From an uncultured Bacilli bacterium (GTDB lineage Bacteria; Bacillota_I; Bacilli_A; RF39; UBA660), in the NCBI GenBank assembly GCA_944358325.1, contig CALVQV010000003.1, positions 1 to 52,946 of the forward strand: 52,946 nt of DNA. The letters are read 5' to 3'. Below the pieces are notes generated by a model. It had not been told where the DNA came from, did no database searches, and saw only the letters and a program-made list of their open reading frames with translations. The position numbers and the translations under genes are program-made. Positions 17,549-25,080 of this stretch are shown in pieces (within the stretch, counting starts at the first letter, position 1; every line of letters starts with the position of its first letter).

Positions 17549-18653
17549 ATTATTAGATAAAAATGAATGGACAAAAGATGGTCGTAAATGGATATTTTAT
17601 GACTATGTTAAAAATTTAGATGGTAGTAGAAGAAAATATAAATCAAAGAAATTTTTCACTAAAACTGAAGCATTAAAAGCCGAAAGAGAGTTTTTAACTA
17701 TTAATAGTGAAAGAAGCGATAAAGATCGTAATATGACTTTTAAAGATTTATATACTCTATTCTATGCTTATAAAGAAGACAAAGTAAAATATACTACTCT
17801 AAAGACTTATCGTGACAGAGAAAAGTTTTTCAAAGACTTAGATAATGTTAAATTAAAAGATTTTAATATTGAACACTTTGAAAAATGGAAAAAGCAAATA
17901 AATTCTTATGGATATACTACTAATCATAAAAATCATCTATTTAAATTTTTTAAAGAATTATTAAACTTTGCTACTAAATGGTATAATTTTAACTTTACTG
18001 CAACCTATAATAAAATGACTAATTTTACTGATCCAAATGAAATGCCTAAAGAAATGTTATTTTTTACTTATGATGAATTTAAAAAATTTATTTCTGTAGA
18101 AGAAGATATTTTATTTAAAACATTATTTGAAACTTTATATTATTGTGGACTTCGTCGTGGTGAACTTAGAGGTCTTACTTGGAAAGATATAGATTTTGAT
18201 AATCAATATTTAAGTATTAATAAAAATATTGTTGCTACTCAAGGCGATGAAAAGAAGCCTTATATTGTAACAACACCTAAAACAAAATCTAGTATAAGAA
18301 ATATCCCAATGCCTAAAGTATTAGTTGAAGATATGAAAAAATTATATGAAGTTTCAAAAAAACATTATGGTTTTAATGATGACTGGTATTTATTTGGCGA
18401 TACCGATCCAATTACTAACGGAAAACTAAGACATAGAAAAAATAAAAATTGTGAGTTAGCAGAAGTTAAACGAATTAGAATACACGATTTTAGACATAGT
18501 TGCGCATCACTTTTAATTAATAGTGGTGCAACAATAAATGTAGTTGCAAAGTATTTAGGGCATACAAAAATAGATGAGACCTTAAACACTTATTCTCATC
18601 TATTTAAAAATCAAATGAATGAAATTGTAAACATTATCGACAAACTAAATTAA
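17538..18653 (+). CDS. int: Tyrosine recombinase (site-specific integrase)
   Basis: A 371-residue integrase of the ICE/phage type. Order: a small N-terminal arm-binding domain (~1-60, with WIFYDYVKNLDGSRRKYKS), a SAM-like core-binding domain (~65-150), and the catalytic domain with Arg in CGLRRGEL (~206), HDFRH (316-320), LGHT (340-343) and the nucleophile Tyr in TYSHL (~352). It starts with AAGGAGGAAAATT before the ATG inside the end of the repA-like gene. The stop lies five bases before the right repeat, as expected for a phage-type element with int next to att. Confidence 0.95.
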   Translation: MAVKLLDKNEWTKDGRKWIFYDYVKNLDGSRRKYKSKKFFTKTEALKAEREFLTINSERSDKDRNMTFKDLYTLFYAYKEDKVKYTTLKTYRDREKFFKDLDNVKLKDFNIEHFEKWKKQINSYGYTTNHKNHLFKFFKELLNFATKWYNFNFTATYNKMTNFTDPNEMPKEMLFFTYDEFKKFISVEEDILFKTLFETLYYCGLRRGELRGLTWKDIDFDNQYLSINKNIVATQGDEKKPYIVTTPKTKSSIRNIPMPKVLVEDMKKLYEVSKKHYGFNDDWYLFGDTDPITNGKLRHRKNKNCELAEVKRIRIHDFRHSCASLLINSGATINVVAKYLGHTKIDETLNTYSHLFKNQMNEIVNIIDKLN

Positions 18654-18657
18654 AATG

Positions 18658-18677
18658 GGTACCTATTTGGGTACCTA
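18658..18677 (+). repeat. Right end repeat of the integrative element
   Basis: Partner of the left repeat, 17 of 20 identical, direct orientation, with two GGTACCTA units. Starts five bases after the integrase stop. Confidence 0.6.
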
Positions 18678-18708
18678 GTACATATATCAAATGGCATAAA
18701 GCCCTTAT

Positions 18709-18739
18709 AAACAAAGTATCCCGCCATTTCTGACGGGAT
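18709..18739 (-). terminator. Terminator-like hairpin downstream of the accessory genes
   Basis: On the minus strand ATCCCG/CGGGAT pairs around ten bases and runs into ACTTTGTTTAT, a weak T-run. A C-rich stretch CCCCCTGAA comes just before the stem. It lies between the right end of the element and the 18.77-kb gene. Confidence 0.5.
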
Positions 18740-18771
18740 TTCAGGGGGATATATACTCAATATATTCTTTA

Positions 18772-19104
18772 TCATTTATCCCAAAAAGGAAATATCTTTC
18801 TTTTTATGGCAAGTATTTTTTCTTTTCTTTTTTCTTTATGTTTTCTTTCTTCTTCCAATTTTGCTTGTTCTAGTAGTTGATTATTTCTAAGTTCATATAA
18901 AGCTTCTCTACTCCATTTTGGACAATCTTCTATTTTGATAAATATTTTTTTAAATATTTTATCTTCATTACCATAAATAACACTTGATACCATCTGAGAA
19001 TTACATTTATAATTATATTTATTTCCGTTATCGTTATGCGCAAGCAAACTCAATTCAAATTCATATAAAAGAGAATATAAACTTTTTTTAACAAATATAG
19101 ACAC
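18772..19104 (-). CDS. Short protein of unknown function with a basic C-terminal helix
   Basis: About 110 residues, no recognised family. The first part is hydrophobic-aromatic (SLYSLLYEFELSLL), and the end is strongly charged (EERKHKEKRKEKILAIKRK) before FPFWDK. The only start is a GTG without a ribosome site; upstream the same frame stays open for another ~17 codons without any start, and an ATGATG three bases earlier is out of frame. It may be coupled to the gene before it, or be the remnant of a longer gene whose start was damaged. Confidence 0.45.
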   Translation of the reverse strand: MSIFVKKSLYSLLYEFELSLLAHNDNGNKYNYKCNSQMVSSVIYGNEDKIFKKIFIKIEDCPKWSREALYELRNNQLLEQAKLEEERKHKEKRKEKILAIKRKIFPFWDK

Positions 19105-19124
19105 ATCATACCAACTTACAGCAA

Positions 19125-19856
19125 CTAAAAATCTTGAATTATAGCATGAATACTATAATTATTTTGCTTAATATAATCTTCATATTTCATAAATTCATCA
19201 TATTTTTGCATTATCTCTTTTCCAAAATAAACTAAAATATCATCATAAAAAGAACCTCCTTTTATGTATAGATCATCATTATTTTTGGCAAAAACTATTG
19301 TCTTAGGCTCAAAATGTAGATAATAAAAAGTAATTTTCAATTCTTTATTTTTATAATCAAAGCTAAATCTCAAACTGGTATTTAGTTCATTATATTTTTG
19401 TAAAATAATTCTTTCAAGTTCATAATCTCTACTCATAGATTCAAATTTAGCATATTTCTTTTTCATCAAAGTATAAACATCATAAAGTGAAATACATTTA
19501 TCATCTTTGATATCATCCATATTTAAAACTTTTTTAATTTCTTCTAAGATACTAGATGGTGAAGATAAAGGTTTACGAAGAATTATTGTACTTTCTTCCC
19601 ATTCTTTAGTTGATATTTCACTATCTGTATAAAAATATATTTTTTTATTTTCTTTTGAATATTGAATAGTATTAAAAGTAACTCCTGGATTAGATTCCAA
19701 AACTTTTTTTAAACATTTTTCAAAAGAAAATTCATCTACATCAGATATACTTGTTACTTTAATATTATCTCCTAAATCTTTTAAATTTAATACTGTATCA
19801 CTATGTACAACTGTTTGGTTTAATACTTTTACATATGGAACAATAGGTATAAACAT
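19125..19856 (-). CDS. Conserved-looking protein of unknown function
   Basis: A 243-residue soluble protein with alternating beta-strand-like and helical segments and no signal peptide or recognised motif. GGAGG lies eight bases before the ATG, so the start is secure. It is the first of two genes that end near the right flank of the mobile element; the next starts 21 bases downstream. No function is proposed. Confidence 0.7.
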   Translation of the reverse strand: MFIPIVPYVKVLNQTVVHSDTVLNLKDLGDNIKVTSISDVDEFSFEKCLKKVLESNPGVTFNTIQYSKENKKIYFYTDSEISTKEWEESTIILRKPLSSPSSILEEIKKVLNMDDIKDDKCISLYDVYTLMKKKYAKFESMSRDYELERIILQKYNELNTSLRFSFDYKNKELKITFYYLHFEPKTIVFAKNNDDLYIKGGSFYDDILVYFGKEIMQKYDEFMKYEDYIKQNNYSIHAIIQDF

Positions 19857-19970
19857 AATAACATCCTCCTATATCAAGTTATATTGTTTATTATAGCATA
19901 TATTTCATATTGTAATTAGATCAATTTTATTGACATCGAATATACTCTAACTTAAATTTTTGAAATAATA

Positions 19971-20267
19971 TTAGCAAAAAAAAGAAAGAAATTGATTAAC
20001 AAAATAATATAAACATTTACCTATAGAACTTCCTAATTTCCCTTTTGGTATATCTATATTATTTAATAATATCTTTACAATTTTATATGTAGCTACACTT
20101 ATTAAAATAACACCCAATATTTTAGTGCCTGTTAAAATAATCGACAAATCATTTGTCATTTTAAATATTCCAAAAGCAACATGAAAACTTTGTACAAAAA
20201 AAGTAAAGCTTCCAGAAAAACCAAGACTAAAAAGCAGAAATATTATCATTAATAATAATTTTGCCAT
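19971..20267 (-). CDS. Small integral membrane protein
   Basis: A 98-residue protein with hydrophobic segments at about 3-25, 45-65 and a final amphipathic stretch (FVNQFLSFF). GGTGAT stands before the ATG. The central KMTNDLSIILTGTKILG and LNNIDIPKGKLGSSIGK parts show no known motif. It lies alone between two intergenic gaps; function unknown. Confidence 0.6.
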   Translation of the reverse strand: MAKLLLMIIFLLFSLGFSGSFTFFVQSFHVAFGIFKMTNDLSIILTGTKILGVILISVATYKIVKILLNNIDIPKGKLGSSIGKCLYYFVNQFLSFFC

Positions 20268-20304
20268 AATATCACCTATTTACATTTTAACATAAAGCTA
20301 ATAT

Positions 20305-20330
20305 TAAAACTAGAGATTGTGTTCTCTAGT
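20305..20330 (-). terminator. Terminator of the hydrolase/cyclophilin-like unit
   Basis: ACTAGAGA/TCTCTAGT eight-base stem followed on the minus strand by TTTTAATATT. It lies about 50 bases past the cyclophilin-like stop. Confidence 0.75.
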
Positions 20331-20377
20331 CTAAGTTCATAATTTTATAAAATAGATATGTTAATATGAATTTTATT

Positions 20378-20896
20378 TTAATTATTTGCATTTTGTAACT
20401 CGAATTTTATTATAATATCACCATTACCTAAAGCTTCTTTTAATCCATCTAAATTATCAATACTACCTAATTTAGTATAACTATAAGATGTATCAAATGT
20501 TTCATAAAATAAGACTAGGCAATCGCTTCCAAACAACATAATATCTCCGCTATTAATTGTTTTAGGATTATATGGATTAGTTGGCAAACTGTGATCTAAA
20601 TAATAATATTTTTCATTTTCGTTAAGTTCCTTCATATTGATTTCTAGTGGAAGCAAAGTAATAAAATTTCTAGATGTAGCATTATCATCTAAAGTTGCAG
20701 AAAATAAGTTATTACCAACAACTATATTTATTTTCATATTCTCTTCTCCTTCCTGATTATCTTGATTGTCATCTTCTTTTTCCGTTTCTAATAAATTATT
20801 ATTTTGATTATTTTTTATAAAGTTTAAATTGCTAAATAAGAATAGTAAAATAATAAAAATACTTATACTTAAAATGATTATTATATGTTTTTTCAT
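20378..20896 (-). CDS. Membrane-anchored cyclophilin-like domain protein
   Basis: About 172 residues: a single N-terminal membrane anchor (about 4-24), a low-complexity Asn/Asp/Glu linker, then a cyclophilin-like (Cyclophil_like2) domain from about residue 53. Family hallmarks visible are VVGNNLFSATLDDNAT, LLPLEINMKEL, EKYYYLDHSLPTNPYNP, INSGDIMLFGSDCLVLFYETF and SYSYTKLGSIDN. These domains resemble cyclophilins in fold but lack the isomerase residues, and their ligand is not known. The N-terminal anchor puts it outside the membrane. It begins one base after the hydrolase stop with no clear ribosome site, so it is probably coupled. Confidence 0.85.
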   Translation of the reverse strand: MKKHIIIILSISIFIILLFLFSNLNFIKNNQNNNLLETEKEDDNQDNQEGEENMKINIVVGNNLFSATLDDNATSRNFITLLPLEINMKELNENEKYYYLDHSLPTNPYNPKTINSGDIMLFGSDCLVLFYETFDTSYSYTKLGSIDNLDGLKEALGNGDIIIKFELQNANN

Positions 20897-20897
20897 A

Positions 20898-21875
20898 TTA
20901 TTTCAAATTGTTTTTAAAGAAAGAGTCAATCTTATCAAAAGGAATAACATCTAAGTTATCATAAAGATCTGTATGAACTGCATTAGGTATAAGCATTAAT
21001 TCTTTATTATCTACATACTTAGAATCTTTAATCATATTAGCATAGGCATCTTTACTAAAATAACAACTATGAGCTTTTTCACCATGAATTATTAATACAG
21101 CACTTCTGATTTCGTTTGAATATTTTAACATTGGTTGATTCATAAAGGAAATACATCCGGTTACATTCCAGCCTGTATTAGAATTTAAACTTCGTACATG
21201 ATAAGCCCTACCTTTGTAATATTCAGAATAATCTTTTACAAAAAAAGGTACATTATCTGGTACAGGTAATTCTAGACAACCACCAGCTTTTAAATATGTT
21301 TTATTTTTAAAATCTTCTATTCTTTGCTTATTCATAGCAACTTTTTTATTATATCTAGCGTCTTCATTATCTTCTTCATCAAAGTAACCATTAGCATTAA
21401 CTCTTGACATATCATACATAGTTGAGCACACAGTAGCTTTAATTCTTGTATCAAGTGCTGCAACATTTAAAGCCATACCACCCCAACCACATATACCAAT
21501 TATGCCTATTTTTTCTGAATCAACTAATTCATTTGTCGATAAAAAATCTACAGTGGCTTGAAAATCTTCAGTATTAATATCGGGAGATGCCACACATCTT
21601 GGCATACCACTTGATTCACCAGTAAATGATGGATCAAAAGCTATTGTTAGATATCCTCTTTCGGCCATAGTTTGGGCATATAAACCTGAACATTGTTCTT
21701 TAACTGCCCCAAATGGTCCACATACCGCTAAAGCTGGTAATTTATTTTTGGCATCCTTAGGAACATACATATCTGCCACTAATGTAATTCCATATCTATT
21801 ATTAAATATAACTTTTGAGTGATTTACTTTTGCACTTTTAGGAAATGTTTTATCCCATTCTTTAATTAAATTCAT
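20898..21875 (-). CDS. Alpha/beta hydrolase, dienelactone-hydrolase-like (YcjY type)
   Basis: About 325 residues, soluble. After a DMYVPKD beta strand it shows an oxyanion region CGPFGAVKEQ, FDPSFTGESSG and a nucleophile elbow GICGWGGMAL, where Cys replaces the usual Ser, as in dienelactone-type hydrolases; the late IHGEKAHS and NAVHTDLYD supply the acid and His. It is the target gene of the MerR regulator just upstream, from a shared promoter. The ATG at 21875 (MNLIKEW) is chosen because GAGG lies nine bases before it and the MerR stop ends at 21877; an earlier in-frame start would overlap merR. Confidence 0.85.
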   Translation of the reverse strand: MNLIKEWDKTFPKSAKVNHSKVIFNNRYGITLVADMYVPKDAKNKLPALAVCGPFGAVKEQCSGLYAQTMAERGYLTIAFDPSFTGESSGMPRCVASPDINTEDFQATVDFLSTNELVDSEKIGIIGICGWGGMALNVAALDTRIKATVCSTMYDMSRVNANGYFDEEDNEDARYNKKVAMNKQRIEDFKNKTYLKAGGCLELPVPDNVPFFVKDYSEYYKGRAYHVRSLNSNTGWNVTGCISFMNQPMLKYSNEIRSAVLIIHGEKAHSCYFSKDAYANMIKDSKYVDNKELMLIPNAVHTDLYDNLDVIPFDKIDSFFKNNLK

Positions 21876-21876
21876 T

Positions 21877-22326
21877 TTAATATTCCTCTTTTCTAAAATT
21901 TTCTGGAACAATATCTACATCCAAAGTCGGATGATTAGAAACAACTTTTTCTACGACTTTTTCGGTTCCTGCTTCGATTGCTGTTTTATAATACCATTCT
22001 TTAAATTCAAACTCTTTATTACATTTTTCTAATTCTTTTATTTCATTTGCTATAATTTCTTTTTGCTCTAATATCATTTGATATCTTTGAGTTAAAGTAT
22101 CATCACCTTTTTGAACTAATTTAACATATTCGCAAATCTTTTTAATGGGCATATTTATTTTTTTCATACATTTAAGAACTCTTAGCCATTTAAAATCATC
22201 ATCTGTAAAAACTCTTCTACCATTTATTCTTTTTATATTAGGAAATATTCCTACCTTATCATAGTATCTTAAAGTTGATGGTTCTACTTCTAACATTTTT
22301 GCAACTTCACCTATTGAATATGTCAT
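21877..22326 (-). CDS. MerR-family regulator
   Basis: A 149-residue activator/repressor with the MerR winged helix at the N-terminus (YSIGEVAKMLEVEPSTLRYYDKVGIFPN, then KRINGRRVFTDDDFKWLRVLKCM), a dimerising helix, and a short C-terminal tail without the cysteine pattern of metal sensors. It resembles the AdhR/YcgE-like group that controls oxidoreductases and hydrolases. RBS AGGAGG is present before the ATG. First gene of an operon with the hydrolase and cyclophilin-like genes, under a MerR-type promoter. Confidence 0.92.
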   Translation of the reverse strand: MTYSIGEVAKMLEVEPSTLRYYDKVGIFPNIKRINGRRVFTDDDFKWLRVLKCMKKINMPIKKICEYVKLVQKGDDTLTQRYQMILEQKEIIANEIKELEKCNKEFEFKEWYYKTAIEAGTEKVVEKVVSNHPTLDVDIVPENFRKEEY

Positions 22327-22345
22327 GTTTTCCTCCTATAGTTAT

Positions 22346-22376
22346 ATTATACAAGTTGAAGTTAACTTTAAGTCAA
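22346..22376 (-). promoter_or_regulatory. MerR-type promoter with 19-base spacer
   Basis: TTGACT and TATAAT are separated by 19 bases, two longer than optimal, and the spacer holds the dyad AAGTTAACTT. This is the layout on which MerR proteins act by twisting DNA, so the gene is probably autoregulated. Confidence 0.85.
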
Positions 22377-22439
22377 GCAAATTATATAAATTTTACACTA
22401 TATTTTATTTGCAATAACTTTTAATTTTAATACCATATA

Positions 22440-22462
22440 AAAACTAGAGATTGTTCTCTAGT
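22440..22462 (-). terminator. Terminator of the SDR unit
   Basis: AACTAGAGA/TTCTCTAGTT stem with a short loop and T on both ends; A-run on the other side makes it possibly bidirectional. It begins two bases past the SDR stop. Confidence 0.75.
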
Positions 22463-22463
22463 T

Positions 22464-23201
22464 TTAACTTCTGGCTAAACCATCTACAGATAATATTTCT
22501 CCTGATATGTAACTAGCATTATCACTAGCTAAAAATAAGAAGGCATTAGCGATATCAATAGGTTTGCCAATTCTACCTAATGGTATTGTTTTAACTAGTG
22601 GTTCGATTACTTCTTTAGGTAAATTAGCAACCATATCAGTATTTATAATACCAGGTGCGACTGCATTAACTCTAATATTATATGGTGCTAATTCACGGGC
22701 AAGTGATTTTGTTAAACCATTTACAGCAAATTTACTAGTTGGATATCCTACACCTATAGGTTGACCATATATACTAACCATTGATGATGTATTTAAAATA
22801 GCACCACCATTATTTTCTTTCATATATGGTACTATAGCTTTAATCATATAAAACATGGCATTAACATTAATATCCATGATATTATTAAATTCTTCTATAG
22901 TCGTATCTTCTATTTTTTTGCTTGAAGTTATACCTGCGTTATTGATTAAAATATCAATATGACCATATTTTCTAATAATATCTTTAATTGTTTTTTCTAC
23001 CAAACTATAATCTTTTAAGTTAGGATAATAACCACTAACATTTAGATTCATAGCATTTAATTTTTCTATAGCTTTAGATACAGTTTCTTCTTTAGAACCA
23101 AAAATAATTACTTCAGCTTTATTTTTTTTAAATAGTTTAGCTACTTCAAACCCTATTCCTCTTGTACCACCTGTAATTACAACCACCTTGTTTTCTAACA
23201 T
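22464..23201 (-). CDS. Short-chain dehydrogenase/reductase, FabG-like
   Basis: A 245-residue NAD(P)-dependent oxidoreductase with the classical motifs: the nucleotide site TGGTRGIGFEV at about 10-20, NNAG near 88, Ser in SSM near 141, and YPTSK (Tyr-Lys) near 154-158. Its length and the ending YISGEILSVDG fit beta-ketoacyl-ACP reductase (FabG) and related SDRs; a role outside fatty-acid synthesis is possible since no fab genes lie nearby. It begins 15 bases after the DUF362 gene's stop, with AAGGATAG before the ATG, and ends at its own hairpin terminator. Confidence 0.88.
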   Translation of the reverse strand: MLENKVVVITGGTRGIGFEVAKLFKKNKAEVIIFGSKEETVSKAIEKLNAMNLNVSGYYPNLKDYSLVEKTIKDIIRKYGHIDILINNAGITSSKKIEDTTIEEFNNIMDINVNAMFYMIKAIVPYMKENNGGAILNTSSMVSIYGQPIGVGYPTSKFAVNGLTKSLARELAPYNIRVNAVAPGIINTDMVANLPKEVIEPLVKTIPLGRIGKPIDIANAFLFLASDNASYISGEILSVDGLARS

Positions 23202-23215
23202 TTTATCTATCCTTT

Positions 23216-24085
23216 TTAATCTAATTTTATAAGTTCATATTCTCGATTACCAATACCTAAATCATAAGCACATTTAATTGTATAAAGACCATTTCTGGAT
23301 TCAATTCTTTCAATTAAATGATCTTTGCCTGGATCATTAGAATTATATACTAGGTCAATACATGCTTGATCTATGGCAACTGGATCTGTACTTGCTAAAA
23401 TACCAATATCTTGCATGCATGGATCTTTCGCAACCGCGCAGCAATCACAATCGACTGACATATTACACATAATATTTATATAAAGAATATTATCTTTAAA
23501 TAAATCAGTAACACTTTTAGCCGCATCAGCCATTGAAGCTAAAAACTTATCATGATCGGCTGTCCAAATCTTTTCTGGTTCACCGGCTCCATGAATATAG
23601 GCTTTACCATATGATGATGCACAACCAATAGATAATTGTTTTAAAGCACCACCATAACCACCCATTGGATGGCCTTTAAAATGTGATAAAACTAACATAG
23701 AATCATAATTTTTAATATTTTTACCTAGATAATTCTTCTTAATCATTTTACCTTCTTTAATATCTACTTCTAAATCAGGTCCTTCACTATCCATAATATC
23801 GACATTAAAATATTTCGTCCAACCATGATTACTAATTAATTTTTTATGTTTTTCAGTTGTATTACGTTCACCTTCATAGGCAGTATTACATTCAACAACT
23901 GTACCATTTACTCTTGCAATTATTTTTTTCATAAATTCTGGTCTTAAATAATTTTGATTACCTTCTTCACCAGAATGCACTTTAACAGCAACTTTGCCTT
24001 TCAATTCTTTATTTAATGCTTCATAAATCTTGACAACATTATCTTCTGTTATTTCTTTTATAAAATATACTTTAGCTTTTTCCAT
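23216..24085 (-). CDS. DUF362-family protein
   Basis: About 289 residues. It belongs to the DUF362 family, proteins of unclear biochemical role often annotated as iron-sulfur or Ni-dependent-like; here a Cys cluster CNMSVDCDCC with a further Cys downstream (DPCMQD) could bind a metal or cluster. Other family features are VAVKVHSGEEG, LSHFKGHPMGGYGGALKQLSIG, and DPVAIDQACIDL. The ATG at 24085 is preferred to an upstream in-frame ATG because GGGAGG precedes it by six bases. Followed at 15 bases by the SDR gene, so a shared operon and possibly a shared pathway. Confidence 0.82.
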   Translation of the reverse strand: MEKAKVYFIKEITEDNVVKIYEALNKELKGKVAVKVHSGEEGNQNYLRPEFMKKIIARVNGTVVECNTAYEGERNTTEKHKKLISNHGWTKYFNVDIMDSEGPDLEVDIKEGKMIKKNYLGKNIKNYDSMLVLSHFKGHPMGGYGGALKQLSIGCASSYGKAYIHGAGEPEKIWTADHDKFLASMADAAKSVTDLFKDNILYINIMCNMSVDCDCCAVAKDPCMQDIGILASTDPVAIDQACIDLVYNSNDPGKDHLIERIESRNGLYTIKCAYDLGIGNREYELIKLD

Positions 24086-24113
24086 AACAATCCTCCCATA
24101 TTTATTATACACT

Positions 24114-24135
24114 AAAAAAGATAGATTTCTCTATC
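24114..24135 (-). terminator. Terminator after the antirepressor remnant
   Basis: GATAGA/TCTATC stem with a four-base loop, followed by TTTTTTAG on the minus strand. Confidence 0.7.
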
Positions 24136-24146
24136 CAATTAATATA

Positions 24147-24440
24147 TTACTTATTTTCTATTTGTTTTTCATCAATATATTGATAGTTTAATCTATTATC
24201 TTTTGTTACAATTCTTTCTCCAAGATTAGATTCATTTATTTTAAACATGCCTACCATATCCGTAACATCAGTTAAACGATATTTGCCATCTTGAGGCCTC
24301 GATTTCAACTGGTGACAATTTGTCACCATTTCATTTCCTTCTTCTTTCAATCGTTGTTTTAACTTATTCCAATATTTTCTACCATCTTTACTTTCAGTTA
24401 TCAATCCAACAACATCAACAACACTTATGTAATATTTTTC
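24147..24440 (-). pseudogene. Remnant of a phage BRO/antirepressor-like gene
   Basis: The frame reads as the start of a BRO-N/antirepressor protein: SVVDVVGLITESKDGRKYW then KLKQRLKEEGNEMVTNCHQL and QDGKYRLTDV, which I recall from BRO-family antirepressors of Bacillota mobile elements. It is open on both sides of 24404 but no ATG exists; the first start is a TTG within the domain. The normal domain continues with a long conserved tail, whereas here GMFKINESNL leads into an unrelated 30-residue end. It is a truncated fragment, probably a scar of a former mobile element. Confidence 0.75.
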
Positions 24441-24462
24441 ATTTTGACATTTTAAATATAAA

Positions 24463-24485
24463 TAAAAAAACTAATTTTCATTAGT
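24463..24485 (-). terminator. Terminator after the small XRE gene
   Basis: ACTAAT/ATTAGT stem with a four-base loop followed by TTTTTTTATT on the minus strand. Confidence 0.75.
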
Positions 24486-24504
24486 CTTTAATTCAATAAT
24501 AATT

Positions 24505-24957
24505 TTATTTCTTGTTATTCTTCCATTCATGCGCTAATATATCTTTTAAAACTAACATCGCATCTAAATCATTATATTGGTATTCATCTTTTAAAGATTC
24601 TAATAACTTTCTTATTTCTTTAGCATAAGTAGGAATATCTACAACTTTTTGATATGTTCCTAAAACAGGATATTTTTTACTCCAAGCTTTAGTCCAATCT
24701 ACTTTAGCTTGATTTTCTTCATTAGTATTTTTAATTATTTCTTCTATTTCTTGCATATCACTATTATTCTCCACTAATTCTTCTAATTTAACATTATATA
24801 ACTTAGCTAATTTATTACTTGCATAAATATCTGGAATAGTTTCATCTAGTTCCCATTTTGATATAGTTTGTCTACTAACATTTAATTTAAAGGACACTTC
24901 TTCTTGTGATAAACCTTTTTTCTTTCTTGCTTTAACTAAATTATTTCCTAAACTCAT
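24505..24957 (-). CDS. XRE-family transcriptional regulator
   Basis: About 150 residues: an N-terminal Cro/cI helix-turn-helix (NLVKARKKKGLSQEEVSFKLNVSRQTISKWELDETIP) followed by an acidic linker and a helical C-terminal region (WTKAWSKKYPVLGTYQ). The open frame extends 13 codons upstream to an ATG, but those codons are hydrophobic and contain a -10-like TATAAT, so the ATG at 24957 (MSLGNNLV) is chosen; its ribosome site is weak. Target genes unknown; a hairpin terminator follows. Confidence 0.8.
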   Translation of the reverse strand: MSLGNNLVKARKKKGLSQEEVSFKLNVSRQTISKWELDETIPDIYASNKLAKLYNVKLEELVENNSDMQEIEEIIKNTNEENQAKVDWTKAWSKKYPVLGTYQKVVDIPTYAKEIRKLLESLKDEYQYNDLDAMLVLKDILAHEWKNNKK

Positions 24958-25047
24958 AACAATCATCAATACCATTATATAACATACAACAAGCAATATC
25001 TACCACAATTGTGAGCAAAAATGCCCTTTTTCTTAACATGAGATAAC

Positions 25048-25073
25048 AAAAAAGATAGAAAATTCTATCTTTT
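25048..25073 (-). terminator. Terminator after the membrane-bound XRE gene
   Basis: AAAAGATAGAA/TTCTATCTTTT stem on a two-base loop, T-run extending on the minus strand. Confidence 0.75.
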
Positions 25074-25080
25074 CAAATTA

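Larger units (their letters stand above)
8636..18677. mobile_element. About 10-kb integrative element carrying a restriction-modification and defence cargo
   Basis: Bounded by 20-base imperfect direct repeats; the right one begins five bases after the stop of a tyrosine integrase, the usual position of an att site. Contents in order: tnpV, a small unknown gene, a KAP-type NTPase, ASCH protein, Eco47II-type endonuclease, C5 methyltransferase, XRE repressor, a coiled-coil/membrane protein, then a rightward operon of xis-like protein, RepA-like ATPase and integrase. There is no relaxase, coupling protein or capsid gene, so movement would need a helper or only excision/integration. The target is an intergenic site, not a tRNA gene. 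Exact ends are uncertain by about 130 bases on the left and 70 on the right, because a TTCAGGGGG pair lies outside the GTACCTA pair. Confidence 0.75.

Noticed and set aside
8636-18677. Element as a conjugative ICE or complete prophage
   Set aside because: No relaxase, coupling ATPase, type IV secretion or capsid/tail genes seen between the ends.
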